Positions 16,418 through 25,244 of a stretch of 64,000 nt of DNA are shown piece by piece. Positions within the stretch are counted from its first letter, which is position 1. Each line of letters begins with the position of its first letter. The translations under genes were made by a program, and so were the position numbers. Under the pieces are notes generated by a model that was not told the origin of the DNA, made no database searches, and saw only the letters and a program-made list of their open reading frames with translations. Origin of the DNA: Paludicola sp. MB14-C6 (GTDB taxonomy: Bacteria > Bacillota > Clostridia > Oscillospirales > Ruminococcaceae); contig NZ_CP133133.1 of NCBI RefSeq assembly GCF_030908625.1, positions 868,001 through 932,000 of the forward strand, read 5' to 3'.

Positions 16418-17812
16418 TTATTGCATTTCGTTTACGATACGTTTAAAATGCTTCCCACGTTCTTCAAAGTTCTTATATAAATCAAAGCTTGCACTAGCAG
16501 GAGATAAGCTTACTACATCGCCTTGTTGGGCTAATTCTCTTGCTTTGGCAACTGCTTCTTCTAATGTTGATACATGAACAATCTGTAAGCCGCTTGTTTC
16601 AAAATTTTCGCAATCACGAACTGCCTTTTCAATTTTAGGCGCTGTTGCTCCTAATAAAATCAAAATTTTTGCTCGTTCTACTAAAACAGGGCCTAATGGT
16701 TCATATGGTATTTTTTTATCATATCCGCCTGCAATAATAATCATCTTTTGCTCAAACGAATTTAAACCTGCAATTGTTCTTGTTGGACTTGATGCGATTG
16801 AATCATTATAATATTTTACACCATCAATCTCACGTACGAATTCAATACGATGCTCTACGCCACCAAATTCCCTTGCTACTTTTAGGATGGTTTGGTCGCT
16901 AACTTCATCACCAACAGCGGCAATTGCAGCAAGATAATTTTCTACATTGTGTATACCAGGTAGCCTAATTTCCAATTTGTTGAACAAAATTCGAGTATTT
17001 CCATCATGAACTTTGCAAAGATTTCCGTTTTCGTCCAAGAATGTGCCTTCTTTTGGTTTGGTTTGTCGAGAAAAGCAGCTTAATTGTCCCCTTACATATG
17101 GTTCTAAGCTATATCCAAGTTCATTGTCCAAATTTAAAACTGTTTTAGAAAATGCATTTTGGTGTGCAAGTAGATTTGCTTTACAGTCAATATACTCTTG
17201 CATATCCTTGTGCACATCAAGATGATTAGGAGCAATATTGGTTACCACAGCAACATCAGGCGATTGTCTCATAGAAATCAATTGAAAGCTGGAAAGCTCC
17301 ACAGTGCAAACATCTTCCGGTTTCATTTCTTCGACTAATGGCAATAACGCTTTACCAATATTGCCACCAATGTAAACTGTTTTGCCACTTACTTTTAGCA
17401 TTTCACTAATAAGCGTGGTTGTGGTAGTTTTTCCGTCAGAACCCGTTACTGCATATATCTTACAAGGACACAAATCAAAGAAAACTTCCATTTCACTCGT
17501 AATGACAACTCCATTTTTTCGAGCTTTTATCAGCTCATCTTTAAAGAAATATACACCCGGTGAACGAAATACTACATCATAATCAGTTAAGCTTGCAAGA
17601 TAATCGTTGCCTAAACAAAAATTTGCCCCTTCGTCTTTTAACTCATTATATTGTTCGCCGATTGCGTCTGCTTCTCTTTTATCAAGTAGCGTTACATCAA
17701 TTCCTTTTTTAAGCATTAACTTAATTAAATCATTATGGCTTACTCCAAGCCCAATGAATGCTACCTTTTTTGTTTTTAAAAAAGAATAAAACGCTGCAAT
17801 TTTGTCGTACAT
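16418..17812 (-). CDS. murD: UDP-N-acetylmuramoyl-L-alanine:D-glutamate ligase
   Basis: Adds D-glutamate to UDP-MurNAc-L-Ala in peptidoglycan precursor synthesis, in the cytoplasm. Three Mur ligase domains are visible: an N-terminal nucleotide fold (FIGLGVSHNDLI), the central ATPase with GSDGKTTTTT near residue 115 and TNIAPNHLDVH, and a C-terminal domain with YNDSIASSPTRTIAGL and AGGYDKKIP. The 464-residue length is normal. GGAGG lies before the start. It is apart from any dcw cluster and linked instead to the M42 pair. Confidence 0.93.
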   Translation of the reverse strand: MYDKIAAFYSFLKTKKVAFIGLGVSHNDLIKLMLKKGIDVTLLDKREADAIGEQYNELKDEGANFCLGNDYLASLTDYDVVFRSPGVYFFKDELIKARKNGVVITSEMEVFFDLCPCKIYAVTGSDGKTTTTTLISEMLKVSGKTVYIGGNIGKALLPLVEEMKPEDVCTVELSSFQLISMRQSPDVAVVTNIAPNHLDVHKDMQEYIDCKANLLAHQNAFSKTVLNLDNELGYSLEPYVRGQLSCFSRQTKPKEGTFLDENGNLCKVHDGNTRILFNKLEIRLPGIHNVENYLAAIAAVGDEVSDQTILKVAREFGGVEHRIEFVREIDGVKYYNDSIASSPTRTIAGLNSFEQKMIIIAGGYDKKIPYEPLGPVLVERAKILILLGATAPKIEKAVRDCENFETSGLQIVHVSTLEEAVAKARELAQQGDVVSLSPASASFDLYKNFEERGKHFKRIVNEMQ

Positions 17813-18199
17813 AAAAGACCTCCGAATTCTGTTCTATTGTTTTATTGTATGTGTCTCGCTTTTCATACATTATAATATTATATTGAATACTTTCGTTTAT
17901 TCCGCAATCTACTCTCATTTTTAAATTCATTTAGCGAAATATGTTTTATAAGCAAAATAATTAAGACACCAATAGAATATAATAATAATCGCTTCGCAAT
18001 TATTATTATACAATTATATAATTTGTTAATCAACCGCATTGTAACTTTTGTAAAATAAAAATAGCTAAACATCACCATTGCATTTTTAATATGTATGTGA
18101 AAAAGGTAAAAAATATGGCATCAGCATCTGTATGTCTTGCAAAAATAGCATAATAATGATAAGATTAAGAAAATAAAAAACAGAAGGGGGCACGAGGAT
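17813..18199. other. Intergenic stretch between divergent murD and asnA
   Basis: Very AT-rich. It holds the asnA promoter (18137-18165) and presumably the murD promoter. Short reading frames here look like chance. Nothing else supported. Confidence 0.5.
18137..18165 (+). promoter_or_regulatory. asnA promoter
   Basis: TTGCAA, a 17-base spacer, and TAAGAT, about 35 bases before the asnA start codon. Confidence 0.55.
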
Positions 18200-19213
18200 A
18201 TGGGACTAAGTAGTCTAATCCTACCGGCAGAGTATCATTCTTTGCTGAATATTCTAGAAACAGAAATTGCAATTAAAACCGTTAAAGATAACTTTGAGAG
18301 AAACCTTGCAAATAATTTACAATTAACAAGAGTTTCTGCCCCTTTATTTGTGAATGCCGTTTCTGGTATTAACGACGATTTAAACGGAATTGAGCGACCG
18401 GTCGAGTTTGATATTCTTGAAACAAAAGAGGATGTTCAAATTGTACAATCACTTGCAAAGTGGAAACGACTTGCACTAAAACGCTACGGATTTGAGCATG
18501 GTAAAGGCCTTTACACTGATATGAACGCAATTCGACGTGATGAAGAACTAGATAATCTTCACTCCGTTTATGTTGACCAATGGGACTGGGAAAAAATCAT
18601 TACAGAAGAAGAGCGCAACTTAATCACATTGAAAGATACTGTAAAAAGAATAGTGAAAGCTTTAAAAGAAAGTGAAAACCATTTAATTGCAGCTTTTCCC
18701 CAAATGAAGCCTTTTATCTGCGAAGATGTTTTCTTCATTACTTCTCAGGAATTAGAGGATATGTATCCTGAATTAACTCCGAAACAAAGAGAAGATGCAA
18801 TTTGCAAATTGCATAAAACTGTATTTGTAATGCAAATAGGCGGTTTATTAAAAAGTGGTCAAAAGCATGACGGACGTGCGCCTGACTATGATGATTGGAA
18901 CTTAAATGGTGATATTTTAATTTGGTATCCTATTTTGGACCGTGCAATCGAAATTAGCTCTATGGGTATTCGAGTAAGCCCAGAATCCTTAGATAAACAA
19001 TTAAATGAATCAAACTGTAATGCAAGACGTTCTTTAGAGTTCCACAAGCAATTGTTGAATGGAGAACTTCCATTTACTATGGGGGGCGGTATTGGTCAAT
19101 CCCGTATTTGTATGGTTTTATTGCAAAAAGCACATATTGGCGAGGTGCAAGCCTCTACTTGGTCTAACGAAATGATCGAGGCTTGTGCAAACCATGGAAT
19201 TACATTACTGTAA
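18200..19213 (+). CDS. asnA: Aspartate-ammonia ligase (AsnA)
   Basis: Makes asparagine from aspartate and free ammonia with ATP to AMP; fold related to class II aminoacyl-tRNA synthetases. The 337-residue length and signature segments are characteristic: PLFVNAVSGINDDLNGIERPV, KRLALKRYGF, YTDMNAIRRDEELDNLHSVYVDQWDWE, KHDGRAPDYDDWNLNGDILIW and the C-terminal TMGGGIGQSRICMVLL. It lies directly upstream of a type III glutamine synthetase, so this is an ammonia assimilation pair. Confidence 0.96.
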   Translation: MGLSSLILPAEYHSLLNILETEIAIKTVKDNFERNLANNLQLTRVSAPLFVNAVSGINDDLNGIERPVEFDILETKEDVQIVQSLAKWKRLALKRYGFEHGKGLYTDMNAIRRDEELDNLHSVYVDQWDWEKIITEEERNLITLKDTVKRIVKALKESENHLIAAFPQMKPFICEDVFFITSQELEDMYPELTPKQREDAICKLHKTVFVMQIGGLLKSGQKHDGRAPDYDDWNLNGDILIWYPILDRAIEISSMGIRVSPESLDKQLNESNCNARRSLEFHKQLLNGELPFTMGGGIGQSRICMVLLQKAHIGEVQASTWSNEMIEACANHGITLL

Positions 19214-19232
19214 AGAGATTCAATTTACACAC

Positions 19233-19269
19233 AAATTTGATGTGAAGGTTTCTCCTTTACATCAAATTT
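19233..19269 (+). terminator. Hairpin between asnA and glnN
   Basis: AAATTTGATGTGAAGG and CCTTTACATCAAATTT arms. The following T run is short, so termination may be partial and leave some read-through into glnN. Confidence 0.5.
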
Positions 19270-19326
19270 ACTTTATATATGGAAATAATATTATTAGACT
19301 GATAAAATTTTGGAGGTACTCGCTAT

Positions 19327-21420
19327 ATGAGTTTTGATTTTACTTCGTTTGGTTGCCAAGTTTTTAATGACCGTGTTATGAAAGAAAGATTACCAGCAAA
19401 CATTTACGCCAGCTTAAAACAGTCTATTGATGAAGGACAGTCTTTACATCCTGAAATTGCAGATGAAGTTGCTAATGCTATGAAAACATGGGCAATTGAA
19501 CAAGGTGCCACTCACTTCACACACTGGTTTCAACCAATGACCAATATTACTGCAGGAAAACACGATAGCTTTATTTCACCTAAAAAAGATGGTAGCGTTG
19601 TCTTGAACTTTTCAGGTAAAGAGCTAATCAAAGGCGAGCCTGATGCTTCATCCTTCCCAAATGGAGGAATTCGTAATACCTTTGAAGCAAGAGGATATAC
19701 CGCATGGGATTGCACCTCACCTGCTTTCGTTCGTGATGGAACTCTTTATATTCCAACAGCTTTCTGTTCTTATACCGGTGAAGCCTTAGATACAAAAACG
19801 CCATTATTACGCTCTATGGCTGCAATTTCAACGGAAGCTTTACGCCTCATCAGGCTATTTGGTAATCATACATCAACAAGAGTGAGCGCAACCGTTGGCG
19901 CAGAACAAGAATATTTTTTAATTGATCGTGAGATGTACGAATCAAGATTAGATTTAAAAATTTGCGGTCGAACTTTATTTGGAGCCAAACCTCCAAAAGG
20001 TCAAGAAATGGATGACCATTATTTTGGACGTATCCGTATTCGTGTTGCAGAATTTATGCGTCAACTAGACGAAGAATTATGGAAACTTGGTATTACTTCT
20101 AAAACAAAGCATAACGAAGTTGCACCTGCACAACACGAATTAGCACCTATTTTTGAGACGGTAAATATAGCTTGTGACCATAATCAGCTTACTATGGAAA
20201 TGATGCGCATTATCGCAAAGAAAAACGGCCTTGCTTGCTTGTTACATGAAAAGCCATTTGATTTAGTAAACGGAAGCGGCAAGCATAATAACTGGTCCTT
20301 ATCAACTGATGATGGAATTAACTTATTAGACCCAGGCAAAACTCCATACGAAAATATTCAATTTTTACTTGTCCTTGCCGCAATAATTAAAGCAGTTGAT
20401 GAATATGCAGACTTATTAAGAATGTCTGCTGCGGTTGTTGGTAACGATTATCGCCTAGGCGGACATGAAGCACCTCCAACAATTATTTCTATTTTCTTAG
20501 GCGAACAACTAACTTCCATCCTTGAGCATATAGCAGACGATAGCAATCCTATTTCGAAAAGTGCAGAAATGCTATCTATCGGAGTTGCTACACTGCCAAA
20601 ATTAAAGAAAGATGACAGTGACCGTAACCGTACTTCCCCATTTGCCTTTACCGGAAATAAGTTCGAATTTCGTATGGTCGGATCTTCTGCTTCCATTGCG
20701 TGTGCGAACTATGTACTAAATACAATTGTTGCAAAAAGCTTTAGTGAAATCTCTAGTCGTTTAGAGGCATGCAGCGATTTTGATAAAGAAGTTAAAAATA
20801 TCATAACCGAAATCATGCGTGATCACGGAAGAGTCATTTTTAACGGTAATAACTATACAGACGAATGGGTTGAAATTGCAGCCAAACGTGGTCTTCCAAA
20901 CTTACCAAATACAATTGAAGCTGCAGGTGCACTGATTGATCCTAAAAACATTAATGTATTAAAAGAATTCAATGTATTATCTGAAGTGGAGTGTTATTCT
21001 CGTCATGAGATAATGATTGAAAATTACGCAAAGATTATAACTATTGAAGCAAATACCATGTTAGAAATGATTCATCGAGAGATTTTACCTAGCATTATCC
21101 GTTTTGTCGGTGATACTGCTCAAAGTTATAACCAATTAAAAGCGGCAAATATTGATAATGATAGTATTCACAATCAATTAACATTGCTTTCTGATAAAAT
21201 TACCGATATTACAAAATTAACAAACGAGCTTGAGCAAAAGCTACGCAAGCTTCATGAACTTTCAAACTCTCTTTCTACCAAAGAAACCGCAGTTTTATGT
21301 CGTGATGATATTAAAGTTGTAATGCAAAAACTGCGTACTGTTGTAGATAGCGTAGAAGTTATTGTTAGTGATGAATACTGGCCAATGCCAAACTATACTG
21401 ATTTATTACATCGTGTTTAA
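19327..21420 (+). CDS. glnN: Glutamine synthetase type III (GlnN)
   Basis: ATP-dependent synthesis of glutamine from glutamate and ammonia by the dodecameric type III enzyme. The 697-residue length distinguishes it from the roughly 450-residue type I. Landmarks include [25 protein letters not shown] [14 protein letters not shown] with metal-binding Glu, [29 protein letters not shown] with the substrate His, and [21 protein letters not shown]. The C-terminal helices after residue 580 are typical of GSIII. A GGAGG-type site precedes the start. Confidence 0.95.
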   Translation: MSFDFTSFGCQVFNDRVMKERLPANIYASLKQSIDEGQSLHPEIADEVANAMKTWAIEQGATHFTHWFQPMTNITAGKHDSFISPKKDGSVVLNFSGKELIKGEPDASSFPNGGIRNTFEARGYTAWDCTSPAFVRDGTLYIPTAFCSYTGEALDTKTPLLRSMAAISTEALRLIRLFGNHTSTRVSATVGAEQEYFLIDREMYESRLDLKICGRTLFGAKPPKGQEMDDHYFGRIRIRVAEFMRQLDEELWKLGITSKTKHNEVAPAQHELAPIFETVNIACDHNQLTMEMMRIIAKKNGLACLLHEKPFDLVNGSGKHNNWSLSTDDGINLLDPGKTPYENIQFLLVLAAIIKAVDEYADLLRMSAAVVGNDYRLGGHEAPPTIISIFLGEQLTSILEHIADDSNPISKSAEMLSIGVATLPKLKKDDSDRNRTSPFAFTGNKFEFRMVGSSASIACANYVLNTIVAKSFSEISSRLEACSDFDKEVKNIITEIMRDHGRVIFNGNNYTDEWVEIAAKRGLPNLPNTIEAAGALIDPKNINVLKEFNVLSEVECYSRHEIMIENYAKIITIEANTMLEMIHREILPSIIRFVGDTAQSYNQLKAANIDNDSIHNQLTLLSDKITDITKLTNELEQKLRKLHELSNSLSTKETAVLCRDDIKVVMQKLRTVVDSVEVIVSDEYWPMPNYTDLLHRV

Positions 21421-21479
21421 GTAAAGTCAAAGCAATCTCTCATATCGACTTTTGCTGACAGAAAGGAAGGAACATCTTC

Positions 21480-22166
21480 ATGAATATTGCACTTGTTTTA
21501 GCTGGCGGTATTGGTTTAAGAATGAAGACCGAACGTCCAAAACAATTTATGCCTCTATTGGGAAAGCCTGTTATTTCTCATTCTCTTTTAAGCTTTCAGC
21601 AGCACTCATTGATTGATGCAATGTATATTGTTTGTCATAAAGAATGGATCGATCAAATGAACGTATTGTTTGATCCTGTTTATGGATTCTCAAAATTGAA
21701 AGCTGTTGTTTCCGGAGGCAATTCAAGAAGAGAATCTTCTTATTTGGGACTAAAAGAAATTGCAAACAAATATCATAAATCCGATATTGTTCTAATTCAT
21801 GATGCAGCAAGGCCAAATTTATCACAAAAAATTATTACAGATAACATTAATGCCGCAACAAAATTTGGCGCTTGTGTTACTGCAATTCCTGCTACAGATA
21901 CGATGTTTATCAGCAAAGATGGAAAGCTCATTCATGGTGTGCCAAAGCGCAGTGCCATGTTTGCAGCCCAAACGCCTCAAAGCTTTCAACTTGAAAATAT
22001 CTTAAACGCCCACGAAGCTGTTTCACAAGATGAAGAAGTTACAGATGATGCCGGTCTGCTTTTAAAGCTTGACCTTCCTGTTGCGCTTGTTGAGGGCGAT
22101 AAAAAGAACATCAAGCTAACAACCGAAGAAGATTTCTTTTTACTTCAAAAATATATGGGACTATAG
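21480..22166 (+). CDS. ispD: IspD/TarI family cytidylyltransferase
   Basis: Transfers CMP from CTP to a sugar-alcohol phosphate. In IspD this is methylerythritol 4-phosphate (isoprenoid pathway), in TarI ribitol 5-phosphate (wall teichoic acid). Motifs: LAGGIGLRM for CTP, RPKQF, VSGGNSRRESSYLGL, IHDAARP, AAQTPQSF, TDDAGLLLKL and GDKKNIKLTT. HDAARP and TDDAGL favour IspD; the PKQF form and the wall-polymer genes 0.6 kb downstream keep TarI open. Sequence alone does not settle it. A GGAAGG site precedes the ATG. Confidence 0.8.
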   Translation: MNIALVLAGGIGLRMKTERPKQFMPLLGKPVISHSLLSFQQHSLIDAMYIVCHKEWIDQMNVLFDPVYGFSKLKAVVSGGNSRRESSYLGLKEIANKYHKSDIVLIHDAARPNLSQKIITDNINAATKFGACVTAIPATDTMFISKDGKLIHGVPKRSAMFAAQTPQSFQLENILNAHEAVSQDEEVTDDAGLLLKLDLPVALVEGDKKNIKLTTEEDFFLLQKYMGL

Positions 22167-22169
22167 CAT

Positions 22170-22210
22170 AAAGGAGCCCACCGCAATGAACTTGTGGTGG
22201 GTTCCTTTAT
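22170..22210. terminator. Bidirectional terminator between ispD and spoIIID
   Basis: AAAGGAGCCCACC and GGTGGGTTCCTTT arms between convergent genes. Confidence 0.85.
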
Positions 22211-22211
22211 C

Positions 22212-22472
22212 TTATGATAATGCTCTTGCTTTATATTTTTCGCGTGTTGCGATGCCGCCACGAATATGGCGTTCACGTTTATTTTGCTCTAAAACCTTTT
22301 GTACTTCTAGGTAAAGTGATTTGTTAATACGCTCAAGACGCTCTGTCACGTCTTTATGTACGGTACTTTTGCTTATTCCAAACAGCTTTGCCGTTTTTCT
22401 CACAGTATCTTTCGTTTCAATAATATGTTTTGCTAATAGGATACTTCTATCATCGATTCCTTCCACTTGCAT
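22212..22472 (-). CDS. spoIIID: Sporulation transcription factor SpoIIID
   Basis: A mother-cell DNA-binding regulator acting after sigma-E. The 86-residue protein has the helix-turn-helix TVRKTAKLFGISKSTVHKDVTERL (about residues 27-50) and the conserved basic tail KRERHIRGGIATREKYK. The third ATG of the N-terminal run, at 22472, has the best distance to GGAGGGG; the first, at 22487, includes the binding site. A sigma-E-like promoter is visible upstream. Strong evidence for endospore formation. Confidence 0.95.
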   Translation of the reverse strand: MQVEGIDDRSILLAKHIIETKDTVRKTAKLFGISKSTVHKDVTERLERINKSLYLEVQKVLEQNKRERHIRGGIATREKYKARALS

Positions 22473-22505
22473 CATACCCCTCCGCATAAATGTTGTATGT
22501 TCGAT

Positions 22506-22534
22506 ATATATGCGAAATCTAAACAGGATATGCT
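22506..22534 (-). promoter_or_regulatory. Candidate sigma-E promoter of spoIIID
   Basis: On the minus strand GCATATC, a 14-base spacer, then CATATATA, close to the sigma-E pattern (-35 with ATA, -10 CATAnAnT). In B. subtilis spoIIID is a sigma-E gene. Confidence 0.4.
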
Positions 22535-22655
22535 TTTTCTATAGACTCATAAGTAGAAATAACTATATTTTGGACAACTTTATTTCAGAATATAATGTTG
22601 CCTAGATAGAATTTATATAGGCCTCGTCATTCTTGTAAACTTAGCTTGTAATATG

Positions 22656-22684
22656 TTGACATTAACAAGAAAAAACGATATACT
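22656..22684 (+). promoter_or_regulatory. Promoter of the small membrane protein and YidC-TagF unit
   Basis: Consensus TTGACA, a 17-base spacer, and TATACT, about 58 bases before the start at 22743. A strong vegetative promoter by sequence. Confidence 0.7.
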
Positions 22685-22742
22685 TAAATGGATAATTTTT
22701 GTTTTTTAACAGAAATATTAATACATTTTGGGGGATAAAAAT

Positions 22743-23003
22743 ATGAAAAGAATGAAACGCATGTTACCTATTATATATTTCAGTATTCTGACTTTTATTA
22801 TGGTGACTCCATCCGTTAACGCTTATCTTGATGCTGCTACAACTTCTTACATTATTCAAGTAGTAGCCGGTGTATTCATTGCTCTAGGTACAGTAATCGG
22901 AATCTTTTGGAAAAAAATTACGAGCTTTTTTAAAAAACTAAAAATAAAAGCAATGGAAAAGAAAATCAGCAAAGATGCTGAAAAGAAAAGCAATAACGCT
23001 TAA
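22743..23003 (+). CDS. Small membrane protein upstream of the YidC-TagF fusion
   Basis: An 86-residue protein with a signal-like hydrophobic segment at 8-26 (ending VTPSVNA), a second membrane helix at about 36-58, and a Lys-rich cytoplasmic tail. The segment AYLDAATTSYIIQVVAGVFIALGTVIGIFWKKI is a variant of AYLD..TGS..LQ.. small proteins I recall near phosphatase-superfamily and exopolymer genes. The ATG at 22743, behind GGGGGAT, replaces the TTG at 22728. It ends 26 bases before the fusion gene, so it is probably an accessory subunit of that system (inference). Confidence 0.75.
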   Translation: MKRMKRMLPIIYFSILTFIMVTPSVNAYLDAATTSYIIQVVAGVFIALGTVIGIFWKKITSFFKKLKIKAMEKKISKDAEKKSNNA

Positions 23004-23029
23004 AACTCATAGATTTGGTGGTACATAAA

Positions 23030-25123
23030 ATGGATATTATCAATACCTTGATAGGTATACCTCTTGGCTGGCTGATGTGGCTTTGCTGGTTTATTATAAA
23101 AAACTATGGCTTTGCAATTATTGTTTTTACATTGCTTACAAAAGTAATTATGTTCCCGTTGAGTGTATGGGTTCAAAAGAACTCAATTAAAATGATTCGT
23201 ATTCAACCTGAATGTAATCGTATTATTGCTCGAAATATTTGCAATCGAGATCGAATTGCTGAACAGCAATCTGCTTTATTTAAAAGGAAAAAGTACTCCC
23301 CTCTTGCCGGCATCATCCCAATGTTGATCCAAATTCCGATTATATTGGGTTTGATTGCGGTAGTTTATAATCCACTTCAACATTTATTACATTTAGACTC
23401 ATCTCTTATTAGCGCTTTTACGCAAAAAGCAGCAGAAATTTTAAACAATCCTGAACTTGGCTCTAACGCTCAAATAGCCGTTATTAACCTTGTGCAAGAT
23501 CCTGCTTATGTTAATCAATTTGCTTCTCTCAGCATTCAAGGCTGCGATGTAAATGCAGCTATTAGCGCAATGCAAGTAATGGACTTTAACTTTTTTGGAA
23601 TGGACTTATCTCATACTCCAAATTTCTTTGGCTTTGATATTTATTGGTTCATTCCAATTTTATCAGGAGTAAGTGCTTTCCTTCTATGTTTCTTCCAAAA
23701 CAAAGAAAATGTTTTACAAAAAGAACAAGGCTTTTTAGGAAGATGGGGAATGACAGCGTTTTTAGTTGCTTTTTCTACATATTTTGCTTTTATTGTGCCT
23801 ACAGGCATCGGATTATATTGGATATTCGGAAATCTGTTTGCAATTGCTTTAATCTATATTCTTAATGCTATGTATGATCCTAAAAAATCAATTGATTATG
23901 AAGAATTGGAAAAAAGCAAAATTGAATTATCAGAAAGTAAAAAGATTCAAAAATCATCTAAACTTACGCCGGAGCAAAAAGCAAAATCCAAAGCCGATTA
24001 TGCTTGCTTTTTCAAAGACGATGTAACCAAAGATATTGTTGTATATTCCGAAAAAAGCGGATTCTATAAATATTTTAATGATATGATTGATGGAATATTA
24101 GAAAATTCTGATATTACTATTGACTATGTAACAAGTGATCCTAATGACAAAATTTTTGAACAAAATAATCCTCGCTTAAGAACCTATTTCATTGATGATA
24201 ACAGGCTTATCCCTCTATTTATGAAAATTGATGCTAAAATTATGGTTATGACTACTCCGAATCTTCAAACTTACCACTTAAAACGCTCGCTTGTAAACAA
24301 AAAAGTGGAGTACATTTATATTCCACATGATGCGATTAGCACACAAATGGGGAATGCGTTTGAAGCCTTTGATCACTTTGATACGGTATTTTGCGTAGGC
24401 CCTGCACAAGTCAAAGAAATTCGTGAAACGGAAAAAGTTTATAACTTACCTGCAAAAAAATTAGTCGAATGTGGCTATGGGCTAATTGACCAACTTACAG
24501 AGCAATACAACGCTATAGAAAAAGTTGAAAATAATATTAAGAAAATATTGATTGCTCCATCATGGCAAGAAGACAATATACTAGATAGCTGTATTGATGA
24601 AATATTAGAGCAGCTTTTAGACAAAGAATATGATATCACCGTTCGCCCACATCCTGAGTATGTGAAACGATATGCTGCTCAGCTGCAACAACTAATTGCA
24701 AAGTATGAAAATAGATTGAATGAGCATTTCAGAATAGAAACCGACTTTTCATCCAATGTTACAATTTTTACAGCTGACTTAGTTATTACGGACTGGTCTG
24801 GTATTGCATTGGAATTCTCTTATGCAACCAAAAAGCCATCATTATTTATTAACACTCAAATGAAAGTAATGAATCCTCATTGGCAAGAAATTGAAAGCGT
24901 TCCAATAGAGATTACTTTAAGAAATCAGCTTGGTGTTTCTTTAGATAAAGATAAGCTCAATACAGTTGCTACTACTATTCAAACATTATTTGACCAAAAA
25001 GAAAACTATAAATTGCAAATTGAAGATGTAATAAAGAATTACTTATATCATCCCGGCAATAGCAAAAAGATAGTGACAGAATATCTAATAAATGCGATAA
25101 ATAACGAAAATTCTAACAAATAA
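23030..25123 (+). CDS. YidC/Oxa1 insertase fused to CDP-glycerol glycerophosphotransferase
   Basis: A 697-residue fusion. Residues 1-285 are a YidC/Oxa1-type membrane domain: segments near 10-45, 92-115, 203-223 and 240-280, with the YidC landmarks TLLTKVIMFPLSVWVQKNSIKM, SPLAGIIPMLIQIPIILGL and PTGIGLYWIFGNLF. The groove residue that is Arg in most YidC proteins appears to be Lys38. After a charged linker (about 286-335), residues 336-690 are a TagB/TagF-like transferase with IPHDAIS (His433), RPHPEY (His542) and TDWSGIALEF (Asp587, Ser589). It should act at the inner membrane face, moving glycerol phosphate from CDP-glycerol to a lipid-linked or membrane acceptor. The ATG at 23030 follows GGTGG. 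Confidence 0.88.
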   Translation: MDIINTLIGIPLGWLMWLCWFIIKNYGFAIIVFTLLTKVIMFPLSVWVQKNSIKMIRIQPECNRIIARNICNRDRIAEQQSALFKRKKYSPLAGIIPMLIQIPIILGLIAVVYNPLQHLLHLDSSLISAFTQKAAEILNNPELGSNAQIAVINLVQDPAYVNQFASLSIQGCDVNAAISAMQVMDFNFFGMDLSHTPNFFGFDIYWFIPILSGVSAFLLCFFQNKENVLQKEQGFLGRWGMTAFLVAFSTYFAFIVPTGIGLYWIFGNLFAIALIYILNAMYDPKKSIDYEELEKSKIELSESKKIQKSSKLTPEQKAKSKADYACFFKDDVTKDIVVYSEKSGFYKYFNDMIDGILENSDITIDYVTSDPNDKIFEQNNPRLRTYFIDDNRLIPLFMKIDAKIMVMTTPNLQTYHLKRSLVNKKVEYIYIPHDAISTQMGNAFEAFDHFDTVFCVGPAQVKEIRETEKVYNLPAKKLVECGYGLIDQLTEQYNAIEKVENNIKKILIAPSWQEDNILDSCIDEILEQLLDKEYDITVRPHPEYVKRYAAQLQQLIAKYENRLNEHFRIETDFSSNVTIFTADLVITDWSGIALEFSYATKKPSLFINTQMKVMNPHWQEIESVPIEITLRNQLGVSLDKDKLNTVATTIQTLFDQKENYKLQIEDVIKNYLYHPGNSKKIVTEYLINAINNENSNK

Positions 25124-25131
25124 AGTATATT

Positions 25132-25172
25132 TCAAGCATTTCGCTATCTCTTGTATGAAAGTGAAATGCTTG
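25132..25172 (+). terminator. Hairpin after the YidC-TagF gene
   Basis: TCAAGCATTTC and GAAATGCTTGA arms with a 19-base loop and no clear T run. A weak terminator or processing site. Confidence 0.35.
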
Positions 25173-25210
25173 ATTTATTCTATTCTTGGGTAATAAAAAA
25201 ATATATCTAT

Positions 25211-25219
25211 TGCTATACT
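25211..25219 (+). promoter_or_regulatory. Extended -10 promoter of the phosphotransferase gene
   Basis: TGC followed by TATACT, about 25 bases before the start codon; no good -35 at normal spacing. Confidence 0.4.
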
Positions 25220-25244
25220 CGTTAACAGATATAAAGGAGTAATT

